A stretch of 64,000 bases of DNA from NCBI GenBank assembly GCA_002261195.1, contig MVBO01000018.1, positions 117,797-181,796 of the forward strand, written 5' to 3'. Under the pieces are notes generated by a model that saw nothing but the letters and a program-made list of their open reading frames with translations, had not been told where the DNA came from and searched no databases. This DNA comes from Bifiguratus adelaidae (Eukaryota > Mucoromycota > Endogonomycetes > Endogonales). The translations under genes were made by a program, and so were the position numbers. Below, piece after piece: positions 1 through 12,129 of the stretch. Each line of letters begins with the position of its first letter. The stretch's first letter is position 1.

Positions 1-2
1 AC

Positions 3-95
3 AGTCGACTCATGACGACGTTGGAACAACAGGTGCAGCAGACGGGGCAAGTATCGGGAGGTGGATTCTTGTCTCGACTCTTTGGACGAGGGTAA
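3..95 (+). CDS. C-terminal fragment of an unidentified gene (cut by window start)
   Basis: An open frame runs from the window edge to a TAA at 93-95 and encodes about 30 residues, rich in Gln and ending in a Gly-rich stretch followed by FLSRLFGRG. It is convergent with the coatomer gene, whose stop lies 78 bp away; that spacing is usual for this block and is the main support. The family cannot be recognised from so few residues. Confidence 0.4.
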   Translation, partial: SRLMTTLEQQVQQTGQVSGGGFLSRLFGRG

Positions 96-172
96 AGAGG
101 GAACATGCACGGGCGCGCAAAATGTGTATATAGAGATGCGCATATATATGTATACGTTTCTTTTGGATCAGC

Positions 173-1307
173 CTAGGCAGATACAGTGTATTTGGCTGCG
201 GCTCGATCAAAGAGGTTAGCCTTTTGATCGAGATCGTGTACAAAGGGGTGCTCGGGAGCGACTTGCTTGAGTTGACTTGGAGAGGTGAGAGGAGGATGAG
301 TAAAGATGAGAATGAGCCAGTGCGCGAATTACCTTGTGTACTTGCTTGTGATCTCCTCCGACTTGTTGGTCAAAGTGGCAAGGACAAGCGAATTAATGAG
401 GGTGTCGGGATCATTGGAGTTCTAGCGCATGCATGATGAGTCAACGAGCGCAAGAGCAGAACAACATAGCTCGCTGACCATACTCACCAAGCGAAGGGCT
501 TCTTGGAGACAGCTTTCGGCCTCCGGATATTGAGCAAGGGCAAGATAATTGACCGCTTGGCTGTTCAGCACCTTGAGCGTGTTGGCATTATTGGATTGGG
601 CAAATTCCTCAAAGATGTAAAAGGCTTGTTGGTATTTATCGCCGCCCTAAGCAGGCTGAGTATTGGGTGATGCGCGCGCGTCATTTTGCTTGCAACTTAC
701 CAGTCGCAGATAGACCCAAGCGTCCAACATCTGTGCTGGCATGGCGTCTTCCGCCCAATGTTTCAGGTCGCTCATCTCCTTGCGCGCAAGATCCAGGCGA
801 TCGAGTTGCAGGTATAATTGAACAGCCAAGGCCGAGCTAAAGCCATATGAGCAAACACACACTACTGTAGACGACTCACCTCTCCAAATGCTTGGATCGC
901 TTGTGAATGGCGGCAAGAGCATCATCGACAAGTCCATGATTTAACAAGACGGTCGCTAGCACCACCTGAGCATTGGGAAACTCCTCCAAGGCTTCATCCT
1001 GCGCCAGTTCCTGGGCCTTTTCCACCTCTGCCTCCATTGTCGCTGCCACATGGGAGGCCTTTGCCTTTTCATAGGTCGCCAACGCCTTGATGGCCTGCTG
1101 TTCCAAACTCGTGCCTGTCGCTACATCCTGTAGCACCTTGTCGAATTCTCCTAGAGCTACCAGTGAACGGTATTGAAACACCATGGCTTCTTGTTGAGCT
1201 GCATCGGATAGCGTTGACCGTAATGAAGCGATTTCATTGATGACGGCCCTGTAAGAACCTAGGGCGAATAAGTTGCGCACTGCAAACAGCTCATCGACCG
1301 ACTCCAT
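173..1307 (-). CDS. SEC28: Coatomer epsilon subunit (epsilon-COP)
   Basis: Structural subunit of the COPI coat, which carries Golgi-to-ER and intra-Golgi vesicles; it is a TPR-like solenoid that stabilises alpha-COP. The first exon begins MESVDELFAVRNLFALGSYR, matching the family opening in which helices follow an 'L-F-x-[VI]-[RK]-N' segment. Later exons give DAWVYLRL, then KYQQAFYIFEEFAQ and LNSQAVNYLALAQYPEAE, which are typical epsilon-COP TPR helices. The last exon reads APEHPFVHDLDQK and ends AAKYTVSA before TAG at 173-175. At least four short introns interrupt the gene (near 863-875, 640-700, 420-485 and 280-335). In-frame Met codons lie upstream, but MESVDELF at 1307 fits family length. 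It is divergent from the DAHP synthase gene. Confidence 0.92.
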
Positions 1308-1488
1308 CGCTGCCCTGTTCCAAAGGCAGCGCTTCCACCACGTTATTGAAGAGCGTGACGTCATTGCGTAATATGTGTGGTCTCTGCTAGACTGACTCAG
1401 ATCACGTGGTTGGATCTGCTTCGCTTTTTTGTATTTAACATCTTGACACTTTGCTCGCTTCACTCTTTCACACTCTTAACATCACAGG
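1308..1488. promoter_or_regulatory. Divergent promoter with CRE and E-box
   Basis: A 181-bp region separates the start codons of epsilon-COP (minus) and DAHP synthase (plus). It contains a perfect palindromic TGACGTCA at 1356-1363, the consensus CRE bound by ATF/CREB-type bZIP factors, and a CACGTG E-box at 1403-1408. Use of the sites is inferred from position only. Confidence 0.5.
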
Positions 1489-2915
<1,427 letters not shown>

Positions 2916-2975
2916 GTGTTCAAAATAGTGTCGTGATTATGAGCTATATAATACAATGTGTGAATGACATCGGCT

Positions 2976-3437
2976 CTAGTTTTCTCTCCATTGCGTTCCA
3001 CATTCGCAGCATTTGTAAAACGTCGTCATGGGTTCGTCTGCTGAACGGATCTGGATCTGCATAAAGTAGGCCTTGTTATGCTCGCATTTTGGACAAACGG
3101 CTATCGAATAGGATGTAAGTGACAAGCTATGAAGGCTATCCATGTGGGTTGACTCTCGAGAGACTGTACCTTCTGTTGAATCGACATTTTCCCATGCAGC
3201 CGCTCCACCTAATACATCGTCGACTTCTTTGCGTTTCAGCGCGTGACGATCAGAGAGCTAGAGCGAGAATGGGAGAAATATTATAAGCGAGCGGTGATGA
3301 CTGACCTACAATGTCAAGGCACTCACCTTGGTCGATATAGGGTAAATGTAGGGACACGAGTTGCAGGCAAAGTAGTTTCCTTCTCCCTTATCGTTCTTGA
3401 CAAGGAGAATGTTGGCACATGAAGGACAAAAGAGCAT
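2976..3437 (-). CDS. RPC11: RNA polymerase III subunit RPC11 (POLR3K)
   Basis: Small zinc-ribbon subunit of RNA polymerase III that drives intrinsic RNA cleavage and termination/reinitiation. The N-terminal ribbon is MLFCPSCANILLVK followed by YFACNSCPYIYPI (CxxC...CxxC). After one intron comes LSDRHALKRKEVDDVLGG, and after a second intron the TFIIS-like ribbon with CPKCEHNKAYFMQIQ, RSADEPMTTFYKC and CECGTQWREN, including the acidic DE pair of the TFIIS/RPC11 active hairpin. Stop TAG is at 2976-2978. The start lies 31 bp downstream of the preceding minus-strand gene's stop and the 3' end converges with DAHP synthase 60 bp away. It was missed by simple ORF scanning because its exons are short. 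Confidence 0.93.
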
Positions 3438-3468
3438 GTCGCAGGCAACCGCGTCCCCTAAAAATTAT

Positions 3469-6400
3469 TCACAGTGATCCGCTTTTGGCTTGTTGCTTCA
3501 AGAATTGATTCAAGGCAGCGGCGGTGGCTGTGAAGCGCTCTTGCAGTTGGGTGGTGGTGATAGACATACCTAATCCAGGGATCACGGATGTGGGTTGAGT
3601 GATCAAGGAGAGAAGACCTAATTGAATCATGGGGCCCACTTCATAGGCGAGCAGCTGTGGTAGTAAGGGCTCAATATTCCAATCTTGTGGAATGAATTGA
3701 CCGGCCTTGGCGATATCCACAAGGCGAAACAAGGCTGTTGCATCGTACTTGCAGCGAGGATCGGTGGCGCTGACGAATTGTTGGCCATGGCGTTTCCATG
3801 CTTCAACATTGACTTTAAGCAATGCTTGGAGCATGGCTCTGGCATTGGCAGTGGGGGCTACGTGACGATCAGCGTGACTTCAACTTTGTGAGTGCATGCC
3901 TACCGTATACAACAAGCTTGAGCACATCCCACAATACAGGGTGACGCTGAAAATAGAGATACAACAAGAATTCACTACGAAATGTCATCATCTTCGTTAG
4001 ATGCTGCTGTAATGCATTGACGATAATCCACACTTACGCTGACGCCGTTCTGTCGTAATGTTCCCTCATCAAGGTGGCCTTGTCATTGTAGGTCGTATGC
4101 ACAAGGTGTTGCAGCACAGCTTCCTTGACAGCATTTCCATCTAAGATGAAAAGTTAGCCTTCTGTCGGCAACAATATATCTTTGCAATGTAGATACGAAC
4201 CTGGTGCTCTTTCCAACACTTGACGAAATATCTGTATATAGTTTTCTCGGTTCAATGTCATCGCCTCGTTGTAGGCTTCGTAATTGGATGTGTGGCAAAA
4301 CCTGTCGCTCGATTGCATTGGTGAGTGTAAGCAATACGCAGACAGGGAAGAAAAGGTGGCTCCATGGTCGTCGATGACAGAATCAGAAGACAGTCGTGTT
4401 CCATCGGAGAGCTCCAGCCTGCGCCTGATACACATTTGATCTAGCATATCTTGCGCAAGGATCAGACAATGATCCTGTGCTGTTGCCATGGACAGAGCTA
4501 AACGAGTCAGCACAGGAAACGTAAGGTAAGGCAAGACAACACTTACTCATGTCGCCTAATTTCTGAATTGTGTCGCTTGTCGCCGTCTCTTGATCCGTGC
4601 CTTGACCTGTCAAAGCGGCAGTCGCGCGTTCCATCCAACACCGGGCAAATATATCATTCATCAAGGCGATGCTGTACTTGCACTCGTCCACGGACAATAC
4701 CTTCTTGTCTTTGGCATTGTAAAGTACATTGACTCCATCGATGATGGCGGAGAACTGGGATTGAGAGGAAAGCATGGTCAAGAATGGCATCCAGCTTCGA
4801 CATACAGAGTCATCAATGGCGTCTGATAATGCCGAAGGAATGCTGCCATGGTTGGTACATTGTCGCAAACAATCAAGGTTGCGATAGAACCGAGACAAAT
4901 CAGTACCGGCGGCAGTGAGTTTCAAGCCGTTGAGAGCTTCATCGACAGCGGAGCTGACGACGTAAGAGGTGAGAACAATGCGAACATGTAATGGATGTGC
5001 TTACCGAAACACGTCGAGTCGCTTATCTATTGCGACTGCACCAGCAATTGACTCGCATAACGTGATAAACGCCTTTTGCCTCATCACGTTCTTAAAAGCT
5101 TTACTTGTGGATCCCAAGGTATCGAGTCGCACGATCAATGCTCTCAAAATGCTACTCGAGGTGTGTGAGCTGTCACCATGAAAGGTGAGCAAGTGCAGCA
5201 AGAGAAAAGGAATCTGAAGCTTTTGTCCAGAACGAACTTGGTCGTCCGACAATTCAAAGAGAGAAAGCACCCAGTCCATGGCGTCAATTGAAGGTGGTGA
5301 AAGATTGGGGACATTCATATAGGACCTCAATGATTCAACGATTGATGCTCCCTCAGCCTGAAGGTCAATGTCATCAGTATTTGGGTGATCCGCATAACAA
5401 ATATGGCACCACTTACCGGAAGCAGCCAACTCATACGCAGAGGTTCATAGTTTGCAATCTTATCCAACATGATCAAGACGTCGGCAGCATGAAGTAGCAC
5501 AGGTCCATTGGGTTTGAAGGCAATGGTTTGCATCCATTCTGCAAATGCGTCCCGCAAATACACTGGCTCTCCACTGTGGAGTGAGAGAACATGAGCGCGT
5601 GTATACGTAGGCTTGTACACTTACTTGCTTCGGAGTGCACCGCATGAAAATGGCTCGTTCTGCTCATGCGCAAACATCTCTTCAAAGGCAAAATCTTGAT
5701 ATAATCGACGAAAGATGACTGGCCAAATGTCTACGAGTATATGTTGCGTGAGCTAAGTATATCGAATTCAGAGTAGCTTACCGTGAAAGTAGTCGACGTC
5801 CAAGTGCGGCATGATCATAAGGTAGACGGCGACAAACCTTCGCCAATCTGAGAAACCGCAAAATAAGAACAAGGTAGGTTTCGTTGAGTCATTACTGACC
5901 ATCCACTGAGGCGATCTTACGGTCGACTTCCGACATTGATAGAAAGCATTCGCACATGAGGGCATCCGCATCCAATAAAAGGCCAACATCCGATGATTTC
6001 ACGCCGTCATTAAAGGCCTTGACAAAGGCCTTGAAACTGCGGTAGCAATGTCAGATCCTGCTATCATAAGATCCCCGTGACAATTGAGCTTACCTGTTAG
6101 AAACACGCCATATCGATTCCCGCGGTGTCTTGAGTTCGTGTGCAAGCCAGGCTCGAAAACTGGTGAGCAGCATGTTCGGTCGTTGCATACACAAGGCTAC
6201 CAAAACGGCCATGGATGCTTCCTGTCGGTCAGACGCTTCGAAGCGTTTCCGACAAGTCTGCCGAAAGGACCAGAGTCAATTTTCTGAGCGCCATGTAGGT
6301 TTTATGTTATACCTCAAATAACACGCGCAATTCGGCATGTCGATAAATGGGACCATCTGTATGTCTACAGCAAGTTTTAGTGGACAATTGCCATTAAAGC

Positions 6401-6850
6401 ACAATCAGACTCACTTGGCATCCACGCATTCCTCAACGACGCTTCTGACAAGTTGTAATAGGGATGCATTCACATCCTGCTCAAGGCTATCTCGTGTGAC
6501 TTTGCTGGGTCAAATCACACGTCTTGAGAGCGTCCCATGGCCTACCTTGTGGACGCGCGTTCGAATGCACGCGCTCGGTGACAAACTCGTACGCCCACTT
6601 GTCATTGTCAGCGTAATTAGTTGGAAAAGACGGCAATAGTCACCTCTACTAAGCGAACGCCGTGGTCAGGAGCAAGACGGTGCAATCGTTGAATAGTCGA
6701 CAGTAATGCGGACTTTTTGAGTCGGATCGCGTCGTTTTGTTCGTCCTTGGCATCAAGCTCACTAACATACTTTCTCAAGTTCTCCAAGAGAAGTTCTCTC
6801 TGTTCGGGATAGAGTTCAATGAGATCGACAATGCTTTCGAGCGTTTGCAT
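3469..6850 (-). CDS. Unidentified large helical-repeat protein
   Basis: Multi-exon gene of roughly 900 codons, read through about ten short introns. Exons are Leu-rich and almost entirely helical (for example SIVDLIELYPEQRELLLENL, LTSFRAWLAHELKTPRESIW, LLHAADVLIMLDKIANYE, VLWDVLKLVVY), consistent with a HEAT/ARM-type solenoid; no catalytic motif, signal peptide or membrane segment is seen. TGA is at 3469-3471. Start choice is open: MQTLESIV at 6850 leaves 34 bp after the NDUFA9 stop, whereas the upstream in-frame Met at 6898 would overlap the end of NDUFA9 by 14 bp. Scaffold subunits of transcription or trafficking complexes look like this, but I could not assign a family. Expression is probably linked to its tightly spaced neighbours. 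Confidence 0.7.
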
Positions 6851-6884
6851 AGCATTTCCTAACTTGGCAGTTCTGCTATATTCT

Positions 6885-8586
6885 CTAGTCAATGACATGA
6901 TAAACACCCTTCTTGATCTGACCATCGCCCTTTTCATAGGGTTGATCAAAGTATGCTGTGCTTCTAAATCGTCTTAGGAACTGGATGGCAACATCTTCAA
7001 GGTTTACAGGGTCGATATATAGATCGGCGAAGGTATGTGCTCCGGGAGTGAGTTTGTCATCTAACGAGTACTGAAAAGGCAGAGTTAGTGTCGTGCGACG
7101 AATATTCATGGTTTTTACATACTCTTTCGATTTCGTCAGGCGAAACATAGGCGAATGGCATTTTGTCGAGAGCTGTTGCCATCAGTCTGAGAGCATGAAG
7201 TCATCAATGAATGACTATCCATCTACATGCGCGAATGAATACTCACTTTACGACTGGTTTGGGAATATTGAAGTTTTTGAGAGGTTGGCGTGTAATGTCG
7301 CGAGCCAGCTCAAAGATATCTGCATAGGTCATCTCTTTGGGTCTATGTGGAAGGTGAATACAGAAATGCTGATCAAAGAATATCGACATACCCATACAAC
7401 TCATAGGTCTTGCCCATTGTGCTTTCGGCTGTTTGCATGATTTCAAGGGCTTGAGCTACGTCCATGACGTGCACAGGGCGAATCTTCGCCTTGCCTTCGT
7501 TCACGTAGAATGGCCAGCCTTTGCCGCCTGCACGATTGCGCGGATGTGATTAATCATCTGAAAGCAGGTCCGATAAGATTTACTTACTTCCAATCACATT
7601 CAAAAACTTGTCTTCATGGCCATACATCATAGCCGGTCGGACAATGGTGGCATCCGGGAATACATCTTTGACAGCCTTCTCACCTGCAGCCTTTTGACGA
7701 GCAGTCAGTCTCTGTTAGGCCTCGCATGTCTAGCACAAGCTCTACCTTGGATCTTAGATAAGCCGACGGTGAGTCCTCAGATGCGTTCAAGGCAGACACG
7801 TGAACAAAACGAGGCACACCGGCTTCAGCGCAAATTTCAGCCAAGCGTTGCGCGCCTTCGGCGTTCACTTGGTTGAAGTTAAAGTTCCTGAAGAATTTCA
7901 ATGTCAATCAGCGGTGTCTTCATCGGCATCTCAATGCATACTTTGTCTCAAAGGTGCGACCAACCAGGTTGTAGACAATGTCCGAATGTCTGACGGCTTC
8001 CAATATCTGTTCTCTGTCTCTCAAGTCAAATTCCTGCAAAAGAGAACCATGAAAAGGTGAGTGCGATTAGTCGGTGCGAGAACAAAACCAGTTCCGATAC
8101 AAACCAGGGCAACCACTTGACCTAAGTCTCCAGTAACCTTTAGGTGTCTCTTGGAGTCTTCATCTCGGAACGGAGTAATCACCTGTGTACCTTGCTTGGC
8201 TATCCCATGCATTAGACGTGAACATGCCTCCCGTGACCAGCGACTGTATCATACCTAGCTTGCTAACAATGTAACGTCCAAGGAAACCAGTGCATCCAAA
8301 CACAGTCGCAACATGTCCACTGGCGGATGACCGCCCACCAGGCCCATAGCGTACAATGGGCTTGCCATTCCCGTGCTTTCTGAGCATGAGATCATGGTTG
8401 AATCGCTAGACCAGTATAGCGTCAGCAGCATGACCTGAACCCGGACGCATCTCTGGCCTCGTTACCTTTTGAGCGACATTAGCCAAGGGAGACCCCAACA
8501 CCTTGGGCGCTATTATCATAAACGTCAATCAACTAACCTATATGCGCGCCTTGTATACACTCACCTGACCGTAATGCCAACACCAT
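6885..8586 (-). CDS. NDUFA9: NADH:ubiquinone oxidoreductase 39-40 kDa subunit (NDUFA9 type), mitochondrial
   Basis: Accessory complex I subunit of the atypical short-chain dehydrogenase fold, at the matrix side of the inner membrane. A short basic N-terminus beginning [16 protein letters not shown] serves as a likely presequence. Next comes [20 protein letters not shown] with the Rossmann GxxGxxG, then [62 protein letters not shown] (active-site Y-x3-K position), and [19 protein letters not shown], all family hallmarks. The C-terminal end [17 protein letters not shown] stops at TAG 6885-6887. It is divergent from PHO8 across 111 bp and abuts or overlaps the next minus-strand gene. About eight short introns. 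Confidence 0.93.
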
Positions 8587-8697
8587 GACGAGCAAAAGAC
8601 AACTCAGCGTCTTGCTCCCTTCAACTGTTATTGATTTCGGTGACGTCACTCATTCTCTTGTCAACCCATTGAGTGGTGAGCGTTAAGCGTGTGAGGC
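8587..8697. promoter_or_regulatory. 111-bp bidirectional promoter with CRE
   Basis: Shared upstream region of NDUFA9 (minus) and PHO8 (plus). A perfect TGACGTCA palindrome lies at 8641-8648, near the midpoint. Regulation by a bZIP factor is inferred from the site alone. Confidence 0.5.
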
Positions 8698-10666
8698 ATG
8701 TCCGAGCCGCTGTTGCAGAGCGGAGGGCAAAACTATGGCACTGACCCTCAATTGGGTCAGGAAAGGGAGCATAAACATAGACGGGTATGCTTTATCAGCA
8801 TCGGTGTTGTAGATCCTGACCTTTAGTCTTGTCCTTAGTGGATATCGGCAACCTTTATCTTGGCTGCCCTTGTGGGCGCCGCTGTCTCTTTTGCAGCTAC
8901 CTTTGCCGCCTTCAAGGTGCGAGGTATGTTTCTACCTTATTTCCGTAACCCGAACCCTGACGTTTTCATCCAGAAAAAGGACATCCCTGGCATAGCACGA
9001 CAGCGCCTCGCAATGTGGTTATGATGATATCCGATGGCTTCGGTCCTGCTTCGGAAACATACTCACGACAATATTATCAATATATCAACAAGCTTACGCC
9101 TGCTCATCAACTTCCTCTGGATACCATTCTTGTTGGACAATCGCGGACACAGAGCTCGGATAGCTTTGTGACCGACAGTGCGGCTGGAGCTACTGCATTC
9201 AGTTGCGGTCTCAAGACATACAATGGAGCTATTGGAGGTATGTTTGCAATGCGACCAATCAATCTTGTATCGGTCTAGGCCTTGAATGATTTCTAGTGGA
9301 TCCCGAGAAGGTACCCTGTGCGACCGTGTTAGAATCTGCGAAACAAAAGCAGGGCATGACTACCGGACTTGTTGTCACTTCCCGCATTACACATGCGACG
9401 CCAGCTTCCTTCAGCGCCCACGTCGTACATAGAGATATGGAGGACCTTATTGCAGAACATCAGATTGGGGAAAATCCGCTGGGCCGGAGCGTCGATCTCA
9501 TGTTTGGAGGTGGATCATGCCACTTTTTGCCCGCCGATACGAACGGTAGTTGCCGTGCGGACAACCGTGACCTGTTTGCGGACGCTCGCGAGTCCTATGG
9601 ATGGACGGTCCTGCGCACACGTTCCGAGTTTGATGCGATTGACACTGCCTCGCCTGGACTACCATTGATGTCGCTCTTTACACCTGACGTGAGTGTTATA
9701 GCTACCGCCATCGTTATCTTTCAATCTCATCCTTGTCTCAGCACATGAACTACGACATTGATCGGGATCCCTCCAAAGAGCCTTCCTTGTCTGAAATGGC
9801 GAAGGCGGCGCTCGATATACTCAAGCGAGCCACTTCAGACACCGACAAGGGATTCTTTTTGATGATTGAGGGCAGTCGTATTGGTAGGCTCAACGCAGAT
9901 GCGCGATGAGGGCGCCGTTAACGTAAAGTCTGAAACTAGACATGGCCGCTCATACCAATGATCCTGGTGCACACGTTCATGAGATTTTGCAATACCACAA
10001 GACTATCCAAGTAGTCAAAGATTTTGTCGACGCCAATCCAGACACCGTCCTCATTTCCACGTCTGACCATGAAACGGGCGGTTTCACGCTTGCCCGCCAG
10101 GTCTCGCCGGATTATCCAGAATATCTTTGGCATCCTGAAGCTATCGCTCGTGTACGCAATTCGACGAGTGCGCTCAGCAAAAAGTGGGCTTCTTTTAGCG
10201 CTTCCTCCAAGAGGGAGCAAGAACAAGTCATTCGTGAAGAGATCGTTCGGGATGGATGCGGTATTGATGATTCGGCCGACGAAGATATCGCCTTTTTGAT
10301 GAATGCCACCAACCGCTTTGACGTGGAGAATTACCTCGCTTACATGATTAGCGTTCGAGCACAACTTGGGGTGAGTTGGGATCAAATTGAAGTATCACTG
10401 CGGCTTACTCACGGTTTTGCGCTTACTTCTAGTGGACCACCCATGGACATTCGGCTGTGGATGTCAACCTCTATGCCTACGGCGCCAATTTTCACCAACT
10501 GGTTGGTAATCATGAAAACACGGACATTGGCGACTTTATTGTCCGTAATCTGGATCTCGATTTAGTCGACTTGACCAAGAAGCTTAAACATACCAAGACC
10601 GTCCAAGAATCTGTGCGTGCGCTAGATTTGCATAGAGACAGTGACAGGTATCATCCTCATCTTTAG
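8698..10666 (+). CDS. PHO8: Vacuolar-type alkaline phosphatase
   Basis: Metal-dependent phosphomonoesterase of the vacuole or lysosome-like compartment, a type II membrane protein. MSEPLLQSGGQNYG gives a short cytosolic tail. WISATFILAALVGAAVSFAA is the signal anchor. NVVMMISDGFGPAS carries the first metal Asp; DSFVTDSAAGATAFSCG holds the nucleophilic Ser. Further conserved pieces are TRITHATPASFSAHV-like (seen as SRITHATPASFSAHV), LMFGGGSCHFLP, LMIEGSRIDMAAHTNDP, STSDHETGGFTLA and WTTHGHSAVDVNLYAYG, together supplying the remaining Zn/Mg ligands. It ends DRYHPHL with TAG at 10664-10666. Introns are short and frame-consistent (near 8782, 8925, 9238, 9688, 9885 and 10370). Convergent with the GNAT gene. 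Confidence 0.93.
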
Positions 10667-10773
10667 TGATGTGATATAAACAGGGTACATGTCTATGGAA
10701 TATAGTACAAGATATACGTTGCGAAGTATTCTTGCCATCTCTTTGATTGGTTCAAGTCTTCTCTCCCACCGTT

Positions 10774-11340
10774 CTATACCGATTGGTTTGCCCAATCTTG
10801 CGGACGCAACGAGTAAAAGACTTCGTCACCAAACTCAGACTCCCTTGTCGTGCCCACCAGACTCAATTTCTTGTCGAGCAAATTGCGCATCGGCACATTC
10901 TTGGCCAGTATGGTCGCCGTCACCTTGTCGAGTTTCAACACGTCAAAGGCATAGTTGATCGCCAATGTCATTGCTTCCACGCCATATCCCTTGCCTCGGA
11001 CCTCCGGATCCAACATGACACCCACATCACCGATCCGTTCACCGTTTTCGTGTCCGATATGACCGAATCCACCCAGACCGACCACCTTGTCCAACGAGGT
11101 ATCCACCACCACCAAGTTGACCCGATCCGGGACTTCCAACGCAGCCGATGCCCGCATTCGAGTGATCATGCTTTCGATCTGAGAGAGCGCCAGACTTCCC
11201 TTCGCCGCATGTGGATCATATTCGGTATTGCGAGGATCAGTGAGGATGTTCAAGAGTGCTTGACCGTCCTCCGCTTGTGGAACACGTAGTAGGATAGGAA
11301 GCGTAGCGGACCGTAAGGTCACGTCGAGTTGACCAGCCAT
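10774..11340 (-). CDS. GNAT-family N-acetyltransferase
   Basis: Intronless 188-residue protein of the RimJ/RimL-like GNAT group, which transfers acetyl from acetyl-CoA to an amine. The core is LVVVDTSLDKVVGLGGFG (beta4), followed by DVGVMLDPEVRGKGYGVEA, where RGKGYG is the acetyl-CoA pyrophosphate-binding loop (R/Q-x-x-G-x-G/A), and ILAKNVPMRNLLDK, matching the 'N-x-x-S/M-x-x-x-L' helix of the family. Substrate unknown. It starts MAGQLDVTLR at 11340 and ends WANQSV, TAG at 10774-10776. Confidence 0.85.
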   Translation of the reverse strand: MAGQLDVTLRSATLPILLRVPQAEDGQALLNILTDPRNTEYDPHAAKGSLALSQIESMITRMRASAALEVPDRVNLVVVDTSLDKVVGLGGFGHIGHENGERIGDVGVMLDPEVRGKGYGVEAMTLAINYAFDVLKLDKVTATILAKNVPMRNLLDKKLSLVGTTRESEFGDEVFYSLRPQDWANQSV

Positions 11341-11795
11341 GATAGAGTGAGGTCGAGTGAGAGAAAGCGCTTTTAGGATTCAGTGCTTTTATATCTCCCT
11401 TCTCTCGTGGCGCAGTCAGGGCCGTTTCTACGCTTTTGGCGATTTCGTCCTTAGATGTAAAAGACAGTCAGCAAGGTCTACCGGTGGGCTGGGTATGGAC
11501 CGTTGCAAAGAGCGGTGGATCCGTTTGTATAATGCTCAATGATGAGTATGAGGCATCAGCTATCGTGAATCCATCAGAGCCTCTTGAATAGAGCATGCGG
11601 TAAACACCATTCATTCCAACAAGCGTGATATATCCCACCTCATTGTTAAGTCTATCTCTCTCTCTCTTCCCTTACTCTCCACTTCTTTTCACTCTCCCAC
11701 TCTCTCGCTTTTAACGTTTTCTCTCAACTTTTTCTTCCAATCGCAATTTTCGACTCGTATTATCCCTCGAAGACCCTTGGGGTTGGGTGGGAAGG
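11341..11795. other. Divergent intergenic region with pyrimidine-rich tract
   Basis: 455 bp between the GNAT (minus) and SERF (plus) starts. From about 11650 to 11745 the plus strand is strongly C/T-rich, including an uninterrupted CT run near 11655-11667, a common fungal core-promoter feature just upstream of transcription starts. No gene seen. Confidence 0.4.
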
Positions 11796-12079
11796 ATGAC
11801 TCGTAAGTGGAATGGTAGACTGATTACGCCTTAATGACAGTAATCTAGGTGGTAATCAACGGGAATTGGCTCGCCAAAAGAACCAAAAGAAGCAAGCAGA
11901 ACAAAACAAGGGTAAAAAGATGGAGGGCAACAGCTTTCAGAAACAAAAGGAAACGTGAGTGATGCACGCATTCATTGCATTGGCTCACGCCTCTCCCTAG
12001 TGATGCGGACCGAATGAGGCAAAAGCAAGCTGCTGCGGAGGCTAGGAAAGCAGCGCAGGCAGCGGGCGGTGGGAAATGA
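11796..12079 (+). CDS. SERF/4F5-family protein (modifier of protein aggregation)
   Basis: Three-exon gene for a 63-residue, highly charged protein: MTRGNQRELARQKNQKK, then KGKKMEGNSFQKQKETDAD and RKAAQAAGGGK. The MTRGNQRELARxKNxKK opening and the Lys/Gln-rich disordered remainder define the SERF (MOAG-4/4F5) family, small RNA- and amyloid-binding proteins that modulate aggregation. Introns are 11803-11848 (phase 1) and about 11955-12000; both have GTRAGT donors and keep the frame. TGA is at 12077-12079. Too short and split to appear in an ORF scan. Convergent with SMN, 50 bp away. Confidence 0.92.
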
Positions 12080-12129
12080 CACTTGTTATCTCACATGGTA
12101 TGCAATACATGTCTATTGACCTCTTGCAC

